The notes under the pieces are model-generated. The model was not told where the DNA came from. It searched no databases and worked only from the letters and a program-made list of their open reading frames with translations. Shown piece after piece: positions 8,928 through 17,509 of a stretch of 64,000 nt of DNA. Made by a program: the position numbers and the translations under genes. Each line of letters begins with the position of its first letter. Positions within the stretch are counted from its first letter, which is position 1. Source of the DNA: CAZSMK01 sp964608095 (lineage in GTDB: Bacteria; Sumerlaeota; Sumerlaeia; MWCT01; JAGHBZ01); the NCBI GenBank assembly GCA_964608095.1, contig CAZSMK010000081.1:1-64000 (forward strand), written 5' to 3'.

Positions 8928-9074
8928 GAATCAGTCTTCTTTATGTAAAAGAACTTAAATAACTTATGATTATGCATCACAAAGTGTTTTAATGTCAACA
9001 CCTTTTTTAACTTTTTCTTATCGGTTTAATCTTAGTTTACCTGACTTTCTTCTTCCATTGTAGGGTGAATCCGT

Positions 9075-10055
9075 TCAGGTGAACTTTTTTATTCCTTCAA
9101 GCAGGTTACGTATAACGCCTTGATCGGGTTCAACGTTGATCTTTTTCATGGCGGCAATCACTGCACCTACCACTGCAGGCGCCTTGGGTTTGATCGGATT
9201 GCATCGCGGGAGACTTGCCTTTATCCCTTCCGCGAGTCTCTCGAAATAATATTCGTTGTTCTCCAAAACACCACCGACCATGACCACATCAACGGAACCA
9301 TCATCCTCACCGATTTTGAGTTTGTTCACCACTGCTTTAACAGCCAGGACGAGTTCGGAAATTTCTTCGTCCACAATGGCGAGACAGGTTTGGTCGCCTT
9401 CTTCAGCGGCCTGAAGCACAAAAGGGGCGATCTTTCCCACCTCTTCCTTCACGTTTGAAAGTCCCCCGATCCATGTGACCAGTTCCGTCGGATTTTTGAG
9501 TTTCAAGAAATTCAGAACTGGTTCTGTGATAGACACGGGAGGTATCCTGCCGTCAAAAGATTTCATGATAGCAACAAGTCCCTTTAAGCCGATTCTGTAA
9601 CCGCTTCCTTCATCGGCAAGATACTGTCCGAAGCCGCCGGCTCGAGCCATGTTCCCTTTTCCATCCATCCCATACACAATTGATCCTGTTCCCGCTATGA
9701 TCAATATTCCCTTTTCTGCAAGTGCACCGCCGATCAGGGCGGTCACCGCATCATTGGTTAAAAACGTTCGCTCTTCTATACCAAGTCTTTGAAGCACCGA
9801 ACCTATTCTCTCGTAATCTACAGGACGTCCAACACCGCTCAATCCGATACAAAAATAACTTACCTTCCCCCTTCGCTCATCTCCTGCCAGTTGATCTATT
9901 ATTTGTTTTAGCTCCTTTTCGACTGCATCAAGTCCAACTGCATGATAGTTAGTAGAAGCCACAACAGTATAGCCCAGGATTTTGCCTTCAAGGGTTGAAA
10001 TGACACCACGGGTTTTTGTCCCTCCACCGTCAATTCCCATAACATGGTCAGTCAT
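9075..10055 (-). CDS. BadF/BadG-type kinase, likely N-acetylglucosamine kinase
   Basis: ASKHA-fold ATPase, 326 residues, soluble. The phosphate-1 motif DGGGTKT is at 9-15, the second motif lies in LTNDAVTALIGG and the adenosine region in MVGGVLENNEYYFERL. This is the BadF/BadG/BcrA/BcrD family, whose stand-alone members of this size are mostly kinases of N-acetylglucosamine or related amino sugars, feeding cell-wall recycling. Nothing adjacent narrows the substrate. It is monocistronic, with about 200 bases before the next minus-strand gene. Confidence 0.8.
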   Translation of the reverse strand: MTDHVMGIDGGGTKTRGVISTLEGKILGYTVVASTNYHAVGLDAVEKELKQIIDQLAGDERRGKVSYFCIGLSGVGRPVDYERIGSVLQRLGIEERTFLTNDAVTALIGGALAEKGILIIAGTGSIVYGMDGKGNMARAGGFGQYLADEGSGYRIGLKGLVAIMKSFDGRIPPVSITEPVLNFLKLKNPTELVTWIGGLSNVKEEVGKIAPFVLQAAEEGDQTCLAIVDEEISELVLAVKAVVNKLKIGEDDGSVDVVMVGGVLENNEYYFERLAEGIKASLPRCNPIKPKAPAVVGAVIAAMKKINVEPDQGVIRNLLEGIKKFT

Positions 10056-10257
10056 AATAATCCTCCAGAGATTGTAGTTTTTAAATAAAACGCGCTAATT
10101 ACCACTCACTGTTGTAAACAATATTGAAGATTGGAACCAAACGAATAATAAGCAACTTACAAATTATCAGATATATCTCTTCAAATAGCAAGGAAAAATG
10201 AGCACGTTCTCTACAGGAACTCTTCTCATTAGCTATGAATGAGTTACTCAGCATTCC

Positions 10258-11739
10258 TTATTTAATACGTTCAGGGCATAAAACATAAATCCAGATATTT
10301 TGTCCCGGACGGTTGGTTTCAAGTATGAGCACCGAATAACAGCCGGGAGAGAATCCCTGTTTTTCAAGATTTTCTGTTTGATCGTACAAACTGACCACAA
10401 ATGTTCTTTTCGATATTTGCTTTTGCGGGAAGTCCTCGATGGTCGTCAAGGCTCTTCTCTCCTTAAGATACCGGCTAAGTAAGGGATACAAGTTTCTTGA
10501 AGGCATATAGATAAAGTCGCCGTCCTGGCTCTGATCAAGAATGAAATTCGCCGCATAATCCCACAAGCGTTTTTGACGCTTTCCATAGTTCTGTGCCAAG
10601 TATCCTATTTGACCGATCAGGATTACCCCAATAAGAAACGCGCTCACCGTCTTTATTCTCCTTTTTGGTGAAAGAAAACATGCCACAAGCAACAGGTGGA
10701 CAAACGGTAGAGAAATAATAAGATAGCGTTGCCCGTAAAATATTATGGGTCTGAATATCAAAGAGACAAGCACAGGCACGATTGCGCAAAATAACAAGCC
10801 GTTGATTATGAAAAACTTGCTATCAAGGAGCACCCTGCTTTTCAGCAATCCGATAAAACCAAGAATCATCAAACTTATCCCTGCAGCAAGGATAAAGAAT
10901 AATATATAAAGAGGGAATGGTGAATAGAGAGGACCCGCTATTGGCGCCCGAACCACATCAATAAGGTGTATAAGTTGAAAATCATCGGGAAGCCAGTCGA
11001 TACCTCCACCTGAGGTATAGTTTATTTTCGCCTGGATGAGGCACACTATAAACGGAATGAACATGAGAACAATAGTTGAGATCAATAAAGAGTCGGCTCG
11101 ACGTTTGCGCCATATATAAATAAGGAGCATGGTCAGTAGTGAGACGACCAGAAAAAGCGAGAAATAATGAGTGAAAAGAGCAGCGGTTGAAAATAAGACC
11201 AATGCAAATGACGCGGATATATTTTTTGCATCAGGGGAACCTTCTCTAATCCCTCTCCCAAGCACCAAGCATGCCCAGATTGCTATTACTTCGAGAAAAT
11301 GAAGAAACGCATAGGGACGCGCTTCCTGGCTATACCAAATATGCATAGGCGATATAAGCAGTAGCACAGCTGACAAAAAAGCCAGGAGAGGCTGCCGGGG
11401 AAAAATCAGGCGGGCCACAAAATAGAAGCACGAGACCGCGAGAGAACCAAATAAAACAGACGGTAATCGAAGGGCAATGTCCGACGAGCCGAAAAGAGAG
11501 ATCATGACGTGAATCAGGAGGAAATAAAGAGGCGGATGGGGGTCTACAGATTGAACATGTGCGAGAACTTCCGCACACGACTTGTGCTGTGCGGTTTGAA
11601 GGGTGTAAAACTCATCAGCCCACAGCGATTCTTGTCCTAATCCAATTATCCGCAAACACAGTGCGATAATAAATAAAAGAAAGGCAAGGCGAATTGGAGA
11701 TTGAAATCCCGGAATATTTTCTTTCTTAATCCTATACAT
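10258..11739 (-). CDS. GT39-type membrane glycosyltransferase (PMT_2 domain)
   Basis: 493 residues with about eleven membrane segments. The first periplasmic loop holds LWADEFYTL, where the Asp-Glu pair is the conserved catalytic and metal motif of ArnT/PMT-like transferases that use polyprenyl-phosphate sugars; PHPPLYFLL and WYSQEARPYA are further family marks. It would transfer a sugar from a lipid carrier to a glycan, lipid or protein on the periplasmic face. Acceptor unknown. No operon partner adjoins it. A second, broken member of the same broad class lies at 39183-40570. Confidence 0.82.
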   Translation of the reverse strand: MYRIKKENIPGFQSPIRLAFLLFIIALCLRIIGLGQESLWADEFYTLQTAQHKSCAEVLAHVQSVDPHPPLYFLLIHVMISLFGSSDIALRLPSVLFGSLAVSCFYFVARLIFPRQPLLAFLSAVLLLISPMHIWYSQEARPYAFLHFLEVIAIWACLVLGRGIREGSPDAKNISASFALVLFSTAALFTHYFSLFLVVSLLTMLLIYIWRKRRADSLLISTIVLMFIPFIVCLIQAKINYTSGGGIDWLPDDFQLIHLIDVVRAPIAGPLYSPFPLYILFFILAAGISLMILGFIGLLKSRVLLDSKFFIINGLLFCAIVPVLVSLIFRPIIFYGQRYLIISLPFVHLLLVACFLSPKRRIKTVSAFLIGVILIGQIGYLAQNYGKRQKRLWDYAANFILDQSQDGDFIYMPSRNLYPLLSRYLKERRALTTIEDFPQKQISKRTFVVSLYDQTENLEKQGFSPGCYSVLILETNRPGQNIWIYVLCPERIK

Positions 11740-11803
11740 ACATTAACTGTGACAACGATTTTACATAAAAAATTTTGTATAGAAACTTCGGCGCAAAAGA
11801 CGC

Positions 11804-12070
11804 TTAGAGTGAGCATAAAGTCGAGAGGTTCCTCTCACAAATCCATGCAGTAAACATGTCGAGGACCCTGCGCTCACTCTCGTAACCTTCATATTTTAAC
11901 GAGTTATATAAGATGAAAAGGGCGCGTGCTATTGGAAAAGTATGATTCGACAGACTCTCTGAGTCAAGAGAGACCTGATAAAAAGAGATAGCGGCACGTC
12001 TAATCCGCTGAAGGGCTTCCTGTCGCGTTACTCTTTTGTTTTCGAGGCGGACTTCTTCTTTTTTAAACAA
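11804..12070 (-). CDS. small hypothetical protein
   Basis: 88 residues, unrecognised, predicted mostly helical, with a basic N-terminus. The start is TTG and I see only a weak ribosome binding site (TTAGAG), so both the start and the gene itself are doubtful. It is not antisense to another gene and fills most of the gap between the GT39 gene and sixA, which is the main argument in favour. Confidence 0.4.
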   Translation of the reverse strand: MFKKEEVRLENKRVTRQEALQRIRRAAISFYQVSLDSESLSNHTFPIARALFILYNSLKYEGYESERRVLDMFTAWICERNLSTLCSL

Positions 12071-12211
12071 TTGACTCTAAGAATCTTTGGCGCCATGCTC
12101 TTTAATAATAAGTGTTATTCTTAAACTCTAATAGTCGAAGCATACAAAAAGTCTAAAGACCTGATGCCTGAACAACGACGTGATACACGCCAATGGAACG
12201 GGAGGAAAGTG

Positions 12212-12718
12212 ATGAGAATCTACCTTATGCGTCACGGCGATGCGGTTGCAGGGGGTGAACGCCCTTTATCCGATAGAGGAATTCTGGAAACACGTTCTTC
12301 TGCGGAAGGATTGAAAAGTCTCAATATAAAACCCTCGTATATTATTCACAGTCCACTTGTGCGTGCGGTTCAGACTGCTGAAATAGTCACGAATAGACTC
12401 TCAATTGCCCGGGCAAGAACGATAAAATCGGAAGCGCTGGCTCCGGGTCATACACCCAATGAGATCCTTCAAGAACTACGTCGAGTTGTCGAGTCCGATG
12501 ACAGCGATATACTCGTGATAGGGCATCTTCCTGATCTTGGCGAGCTGATAACATATCTGATTTATGGGGAACCCGTGAAGGAAATCCCTTTAAAAAAGTC
12601 ATCCGTTACATTGGTAGAAGCAGAGCGCGCTTCCCTACGAAGTGGAACCGCTCTTCTACGGTGGATGCTCACTGCAGAACATCTCGCCTTTATCGCGCGT
12701 AATCCACCTGTCGACTGA
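12212..12718 (+). CDS. sixA: SixA-type phosphohistidine phosphatase
   Basis: Histidine phosphatase (phosphoglycerate-mutase superfamily), 168 residues. The catalytic RHG is at residues 7-9 right after the first strand (MRIYLMRHGD), R in PLVRAVQTAE follows, and the second histidine is H105 in VIGHLPDL. SixA removes phosphate from phosphohistidine domains such as ArcB or PTS proteins. The frame is open 16 codons further upstream, but GGAGG at 12201-12205 lies 6 bases before the ATG at 12212 and the catalytic motif then falls at the usual place. Confidence 0.88.
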   Translation: MRIYLMRHGDAVAGGERPLSDRGILETRSSAEGLKSLNIKPSYIIHSPLVRAVQTAEIVTNRLSIARARTIKSEALAPGHTPNEILQELRRVVESDDSDILVIGHLPDLGELITYLIYGEPVKEIPLKKSSVTLVEAERASLRSGTALLRWMLTAEHLAFIARNPPVD

Positions 12719-12810
12719 ATAGAGCAAAAAAAACTTGAAGAAAGAGGCACAAGTCACGTACACCTGAAATTCAGACAGCCGAAATTGACTATATTTGAAA
12801 CGAGGTCTAC

Positions 12811-13809
12811 ATGGAACCTGTGAGTTTCTTCTCATCCGATTTTTTTGTAACACACCTTATTTTTCTCTTTATCATCGGTACTATTGTCGGAAGCTTTCTC
12901 AACGTATGTATCTTCAGGATTCCTGCAAAGAAATCAATCGTATTTCCCAATTCTTACTGTTACAGCTGTGGTTCGCCCATCCGGTGGTATGATAATATCC
13001 CGTTGTTAAGTTATCTTATCTTGAGGGGACGCTGCCGGGATTGTGCGGCACGAATCAGCCCCCGCTATTTTTTGATTGAATTCCTCACCGGTGTACTGTT
13101 TGTAACCTGCTTCATTAAAATGGGGTACACATGGTCAACACCCATTTATATTGTTTTTGTCTGCTACTTCATTATCGCAACATTTACCGATTTGGATCAT
13201 TGGATTATCCCGGACAGTATTTCGATAGGGGGCTTTGTCGTCGCCCTCGTTTTCGCTCTTGTTGTCCCCTTTTTTTATGACGGGATGATAATCACGCGCG
13301 AAGGTCCTTTTAGCGGATTCCACCTCGCCTCATTCCTCAACTCTCTTATAGGCGGCGCAACAGGATTCGCCCTCTTATACGTTATCGGGCTTATAGGTTC
13401 ACTGATTTTTCAAAAGGAAGCAATGGGCGGCGGGGATGTAAAACTCTTTGCATTTGTAGGCGCTATCGTCGGGTGGTTGAATACGATTATTGTGCTGGCT
13501 CTAAGCTCTATTCTGGGCGCATTGGTCGGTCTGATTATAATAGGGATAGACCGTACACTAAAAAGCGCCTCACGGAAGTCATCACCGATACAGAATCACA
13601 GCAACACTTCCACGGATGAAGAGAATGTGAATGACGAACAAAAACGCGTGAGCCAGATATTAGAGCGATATGACGAAATGAGAAACAGGCTTACCCTTTC
13701 TCGACCTTTGCCTTTTGGCCCATATATCGGCATTGCGGCAACAATCGTAATATTATGGCATAAAGAAATCACACGATTTGCACTGTTTCTTTCAACGGGA
13801 ACCTTCTGA
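12811..13809 (+). CDS. pilD: type IV prepilin peptidase / N-methyltransferase
   Basis: Inner-membrane aspartic protease that cleaves and methylates type IV pilins and type II secretion pseudopilins. 332 residues with about eight membrane segments. The N-terminal domain carries the paired CxxC motifs (CYSCG and CRDCA). The two catalytic aspartates lie in TDLDHWIIPD and in GGGDVKLF. A hydrophilic insert of about 60 residues (LKSASRKSS...EMRNRL) before the last membrane segment is longer than usual. No pilin genes are in the window. Relevant to the MglA module at 51-58 kb if that acts on pili. Confidence 0.92.
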   Translation: MEPVSFFSSDFFVTHLIFLFIIGTIVGSFLNVCIFRIPAKKSIVFPNSYCYSCGSPIRWYDNIPLLSYLILRGRCRDCAARISPRYFLIEFLTGVLFVTCFIKMGYTWSTPIYIVFVCYFIIATFTDLDHWIIPDSISIGGFVVALVFALVVPFFYDGMIITREGPFSGFHLASFLNSLIGGATGFALLYVIGLIGSLIFQKEAMGGGDVKLFAFVGAIVGWLNTIIVLALSSILGALVGLIIIGIDRTLKSASRKSSPIQNHSNTSTDEENVNDEQKRVSQILERYDEMRNRLTLSRPLPFGPYIGIAATIVILWHKEITRFALFLSTGTF

Positions 13810-13827
13810 CAAGGAGGAAGCGACTTA

Positions 13828-14718
13828 ATGAATTTACCTTCAGGAGCGATTGAAATTAAGGGTTCTATCCGGCTTGTTGGACTGATCGGACGCAAAATCG
13901 AGTATACCCTCTCACCTTTAATGCATAATACCCTGTTCCACTCAATGCAATTGGACTACGTATACTTACCGCTTCCAGTTGAACCCGAACATCTTGACAA
14001 AGCGGTGAACGCCTTACGAGTGTTCAATTTTGCAGGAGTCAACATAACTATTCCTTACAAAGAAAAAGTATTGCCTATGCTCGATGACGTCTCAGATGAG
14101 GCGAAAAGAATCGGTGCGATTAATACCATAAACGTAGAAGAGAATGGAATCCTCAAGGGATACAATACAGACGTTCATGGCTTCCTTGACTCTTTGAAGG
14201 AGGAAATGGATTTTACCCCTGAAGGAGTTAAGGTAGTCATTATTGGAGCAGGGGGCGCGGGGAGAGCAATCGCATTCGGCTGTGCGTTGAATAATGCACA
14301 ACGAATATGCCTTATAGATGTCGATATCCCTCATCTTCGATCACTTGCAAAAGATTTGAACACCCTTGAAAACGCGCCTGATATAGCGATATTATCCGCC
14401 GACGATAGCAACATATCGCACGAACTTGCCTCTGCGGATCTTGTGGTCAACGCCACACCGATAGGTATCAAACCCGGGGAGGGCGCACCTATTTCCCTTG
14501 AATCCGTCAACTCAGGAGCCGTGGTTTTCGATGCTATCTATGCACTAAAAGAGACTGGAACCATACGGGCTGCACGAGAAGCAGGAGTGAACAAAGCGAT
14601 AAACGGACTCGGTATGCTGGTACACCAGGGAGCCCGGGCTTTTGAGTTATGGACAGGGTACAAGCCGGATGTGTCCCTTATGCGCCGTGTGGTCGAGTCG
14701 CATGTGTATGCTCAATAA
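13828..14718 (+). CDS. aroE: shikimate dehydrogenase
   Basis: NADPH-dependent reduction of 3-dehydroshikimate to shikimate in aromatic amino acid synthesis. 296 residues. Substrate domain: SLSP-like YTLSPLMHN, catalytic K78 in NITIPYKEK, and NTDVHGF. The nucleotide-binding loop GAGGAG is at 140-145. A strong AAGGAGGAAG precedes the ATG by about 9 bases. It follows pilD by 18 bases, so the two are probably co-transcribed. Confidence 0.94.
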   Translation: MNLPSGAIEIKGSIRLVGLIGRKIEYTLSPLMHNTLFHSMQLDYVYLPLPVEPEHLDKAVNALRVFNFAGVNITIPYKEKVLPMLDDVSDEAKRIGAINTINVEENGILKGYNTDVHGFLDSLKEEMDFTPEGVKVVIIGAGGAGRAIAFGCALNNAQRICLIDVDIPHLRSLAKDLNTLENAPDIAILSADDSNISHELASADLVVNATPIGIKPGEGAPISLESVNSGAVVFDAIYALKETGTIRAAREAGVNKAINGLGMLVHQGARAFELWTGYKPDVSLMRRVVESHVYAQ

Positions 14719-14764
14719 TTTTCATCGCACGCTTTTTAAACCGATACATTTAGGGGATTTTTGA

Positions 14765-15469
14765 ATGTTAGTAACGTTATTATCTCACACACCTGACTTT
14801 GAACGTTTGATATACACCGCCGCAAGGACATGCTATTCATCCTCCCATCCATCCAGGATATGGGAAGATACGGATGACGAAGAACAGCGGAGGCGGTTGA
14901 TTCGTAAGGTTCTCGAAAGCGGTCATCATAGCGTTCTCGAACATGCGACATTCACCTTCGAGATTTCCGGCATAAGCCGTGCCGCTTCACATCAACTTGT
15001 TCGACACAGGCTTGCCTCCTTTTCCCAGCAGAGCCAGCGATATGTGGCTGAAAAAGAGGAACTCAATTATATTATTCCGCCAAGTATCAGTGAGAATGCT
15101 GAATTAAAGAACAATTACGTATCCCTTGTGGAATCATTATTTTCTCACTACAAATCATTATTGCGCGCAGGAATAAAAGCAGAAGATGCCCGATTTCTTC
15201 TTCCCGCATGTGTCTGCACCAATCTGGTTATGAGTATGAACGCCCGAGAATTGCTTCATTTTTTGCGGCTCCGGTGTTGCCGAAGGGCTCAATGGGAAAT
15301 ACGCGAAGTCGCATGGCGGATGCTCGGTATTTTACTCGAATCAGCACCGGTGATCTTTGAAGGATCGGGTCCCCCTTGTATTGCGGATGGATTCTGCCCT
15401 GAAGGAGCAAACTCTTGTGGGAAGCCTTTTTCCATAGAAGAAAAAAACGAGATTCTCGAATCGTTCTGA
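14765..15469 (+). CDS. thyX: flavin-dependent thymidylate synthase ThyX
   Basis: FAD enzyme making dTMP from dUMP with methylene-tetrahydrofolate, replacing ThyA. 234 residues. The ThyX signature RHRLASFSQQSQRY starts at R80 and fits RHRxxSxxxxSxR. The downstream NARELLHFLRLR segment is also typical. No thyA or folA lies nearby. Confidence 0.95.
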   Translation: MLVTLLSHTPDFERLIYTAARTCYSSSHPSRIWEDTDDEEQRRRLIRKVLESGHHSVLEHATFTFEISGISRAASHQLVRHRLASFSQQSQRYVAEKEELNYIIPPSISENAELKNNYVSLVESLFSHYKSLLRAGIKAEDARFLLPACVCTNLVMSMNARELLHFLRLRCCRRAQWEIREVAWRMLGILLESAPVIFEGSGPPCIADGFCPEGANSCGKPFSIEEKNEILESF

Positions 15470-15635
15470 CTCTTTTTCTTCCGGTAAAAAAATATAGATA
15501 CTGTCCGATACGCCAAACATTTGCTTTAACAGAAAGTCTTATTCGGAAAACTCGTTTCTCACATTATTTCTCCTCATGCACATTCATGAACATAAGAGAT
15601 ACGTGTAGAAGCTCGTTTTGTTTTGAAGTATCACT

Positions 15636-15664
15636 TTGGACTTGAATCATTAATCTTTGATAAT
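15636..15664 (+). promoter_or_regulatory. predicted sigma70-type promoter of the ABC operon
   Basis: TTGGAC at 15636-15641 and GATAAT at 15659-15664 with a 17-base spacer. Start of transcription would fall near 15671, leaving a leader of about 107 bases that contains the inverted repeat at 15683-15706. Confidence 0.5.
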
Positions 15665-15682
15665 AGAATAATGTTAATTGTG

Positions 15683-15706
15683 GTTACGTTGATGCAGCAA
15701 CGTAAC
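15683..15706 (+). promoter_or_regulatory. perfect 9-bp inverted repeat in the ABC operon leader
   Basis: GTTACGTTG (15683-15691) and CAACGTAAC (15698-15706) are exact inverted copies around a 6-base centre. Just downstream of the predicted start of transcription, it could be an operator for a dimeric repressor or a hairpin in the mRNA leader. No T run follows, so it is not a terminator. Confidence 0.5.
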
Positions 15707-15777
15707 ATCGCTGCAAAGTGGATCAACCGGGAAATCGTTCAGGGCAGGCGGCTGCGAAAATGATATAAGGAGATACT

Positions 15778-16740
15778 ATGATAAAGGTAAAAAATCTGAC
15801 AAAATACTACGGCGCAACCCGTGCAATCGAGGATGTCTCCTTTGATGTTCCGGAAGGCGCCATCATGGGCTTTTTAGGTCCCAACGCTGCCGGAAAAAGT
15901 ACTACCATGAGAATCATCACATGCTACACGCCACCCACCAGGGGACATGTCACAGTAGCAGGATATGATATTATGAAGAACTCTCTCGAAGTAAGGCGCC
16001 TTATAGGGTATATGCCTGAAACCGTTCCCTTATATCGCGATATGCTCGTTCAAAGTTATCTTAACTTTGTCGCTGAGGCGAAACACGTCGACACACAACG
16101 CCGCCGGAGTATGATCAATGAGGTTATACAGGAGACAGGTCTCTCATCAGTCGCACATCGGCTTATTGGGAATTTATCTAAGGGGTTTCAGCAGCGAGTC
16201 GGCCTTGCCCAGGCGTTGGTCGGCGATCCTCGCGTTTTGATCCTTGATGAACCGACAGTTGGTCTTGACCCGCAACAGATTATCGAAATCAGAAAGATGA
16301 TAAAATCAATGGCACAGAAACGAACCGTTATCCTGTGCAGTCATATTCTACCCGAGGTCAGTCATGTATGTTCCCATGTGGTCATAATCAGCGCCGGCAA
16401 AGTCGTTGCCCATGGGACCACCGACGAACTGGTGAGTGAGTTTGCGAGCGGCGTCACATCTATTGTCCTTGTGCGTGGTGATCTGAGCCGTATAGAGAAG
16501 GCCTTGCACAAAGTGAGTGGCGTACAATCCGTCAAATTTATAAGCAAGCATGGCGAGGAGAGTGGGGAATTTGAGATTTCCTATTCAAAAGGCAAAGATT
16601 TACGTCCCGCCATTTCGAGAGCTGTATTTGTAGCAAACGCCGACCTTCTCGAATTCAGAACACTCGGGCTTTCGTTGGAAGATATCTTCATCCGCGTCAT
16701 CACTGCAGAAGAAAAGGAGGTTCCTACTCATGTTGCTTGA
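15778..16740 (+). CDS. ABC transporter ATPase, GldA-like
   Basis: 320 residues. Walker A GPNAAGKST at 34-42, signature LSKGFQQR from 133, Walker B VLILDEPT at 153-160, and the H-loop in CSHILPEVSH. A C-terminal domain of about 90 residues follows. It is the ATPase of a type-5 ABC-2 system; the following permease, GldG-like protein and DUF4340 protein give the arrangement seen in gliding-motility ABC (gldAFG-like) operons, which are widespread also in non-gliders. It overlaps the permease gene by 11 bases. Confidence 0.9.
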   Translation: MIKVKNLTKYYGATRAIEDVSFDVPEGAIMGFLGPNAAGKSTTMRIITCYTPPTRGHVTVAGYDIMKNSLEVRRLIGYMPETVPLYRDMLVQSYLNFVAEAKHVDTQRRRSMINEVIQETGLSSVAHRLIGNLSKGFQQRVGLAQALVGDPRVLILDEPTVGLDPQQIIEIRKMIKSMAQKRTVILCSHILPEVSHVCSHVVIISAGKVVAHGTTDELVSEFASGVTSIVLVRGDLSRIEKALHKVSGVQSVKFISKHGEESGEFEISYSKGKDLRPAISRAVFVANADLLEFRTLGLSLEDIFIRVITAEEKEVPTHVA

Positions 16741-17506
16741 TTTCCTCCCGGTTTACAAAAAGGAACTAAAGAATTATCTCCAATCGCCCGGTGTTTATGT
16801 GGTTGCAGGACTCTTTTTTGTTCTCGCTGGACTCTTCTTCCATAATATGCTGATTTTCTTCAGCGAACTCTCCATCAATCCGCAGCTACGATACAGAATG
16901 GGATTCTACAATCTCAATTTCACTCAATTCGTTGTACAGAACACGTTCAGTCTTATCAATTTCCTCCTTCTCTTTATCATACCGATATTGACGATGCGTT
17001 TATTCGCAGAAGAAAAGAAAACCAAAACGTTCGAGTTATTGGTGACATATCCTCTTCGGGACTGGGACATTTTGCTGGGGAAATATCTTGCCGCACTGTC
17101 TATGGTGGTAGGTATCCTTGTAATTTCCGCCTCCTATGTCATAGTAATGTTGATGGTGGGAAAACCGGAAATACCCGTGATTCTATCGTCTTATGCAGGA
17201 CTTTTCCTGCTTTCAATGGCGTATGTCGCCTATGGGATATTTGCATCCTCGGTTACCGAAAACCAGATAGTGGCGTCCATTGTTACCTTTACGGGATTAT
17301 TCATATTCTATTTGATCGGTGATTTAACGACTACCCGAGCCGGTTTCTGGGTGGACATCATGGAGGAACTTTCTATGCGCTTACACAGTGTCAACTTTAC
17401 CATGGGCCTAATCGATACCAAGGATATAGCATTTTTCGTCCTTTTCTCCTGTTTTTTTATCTTTCTCACCGCACGTGTACTTGAATCCCGTAGATGGAGG
17501 GTTTAA
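16730..17506 (+). CDS. ABC-2 type permease, GldF-like
   Basis: 258 residues with six membrane segments and the EEKKTKTFELLVTYPLRDW stretch that is characteristic of ABC-2/GldF permeases. GGAGG lies 10-15 bases before the ATG, inside the end of the ATPase gene. Partner of the preceding ATPase in the inner membrane. Substrate not predictable. Confidence 0.88.
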   Translation: MLLDFLPVYKKELKNYLQSPGVYVVAGLFFVLAGLFFHNMLIFFSELSINPQLRYRMGFYNLNFTQFVVQNTFSLINFLLLFIIPILTMRLFAEEKKTKTFELLVTYPLRDWDILLGKYLAALSMVVGILVISASYVIVMLMVGKPEIPVILSSYAGLFLLSMAYVAYGIFASSVTENQIVASIVTFTGLFIFYLIGDLTTTRAGFWVDIMEELSMRLHSVNFTMGLIDTKDIAFFVLFSCFFIFLTARVLESRRWRV

Positions 17507-17509
17507 AAG

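Larger units (their letters stand above)
8592..9074. other. convergent intergenic region with inverted repeats
   Basis: Lies between the 3' ends of lnt (plus) and the kinase gene (minus). I find no supportable gene. It contains the hairpin at 8749-8789, a long imperfect nested inverted repeat at 8808-8927, and a weak GTGTT/AACAC stem (8984-9001) followed by a T run (9003-9008) that could terminate transcription from the left. The rest is AT-rich and featureless. Confidence 0.6.
15470..15777. other. leader region of the Gld-like ABC operon
   Basis: No gene. The right half carries the predicted promoter (15636-15664) and the perfect inverted repeat (15683-15706) described separately; AAGGAGA at about 15766-15772 is the ribosome binding site of the ATPase gene. 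Confidence 0.6.
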
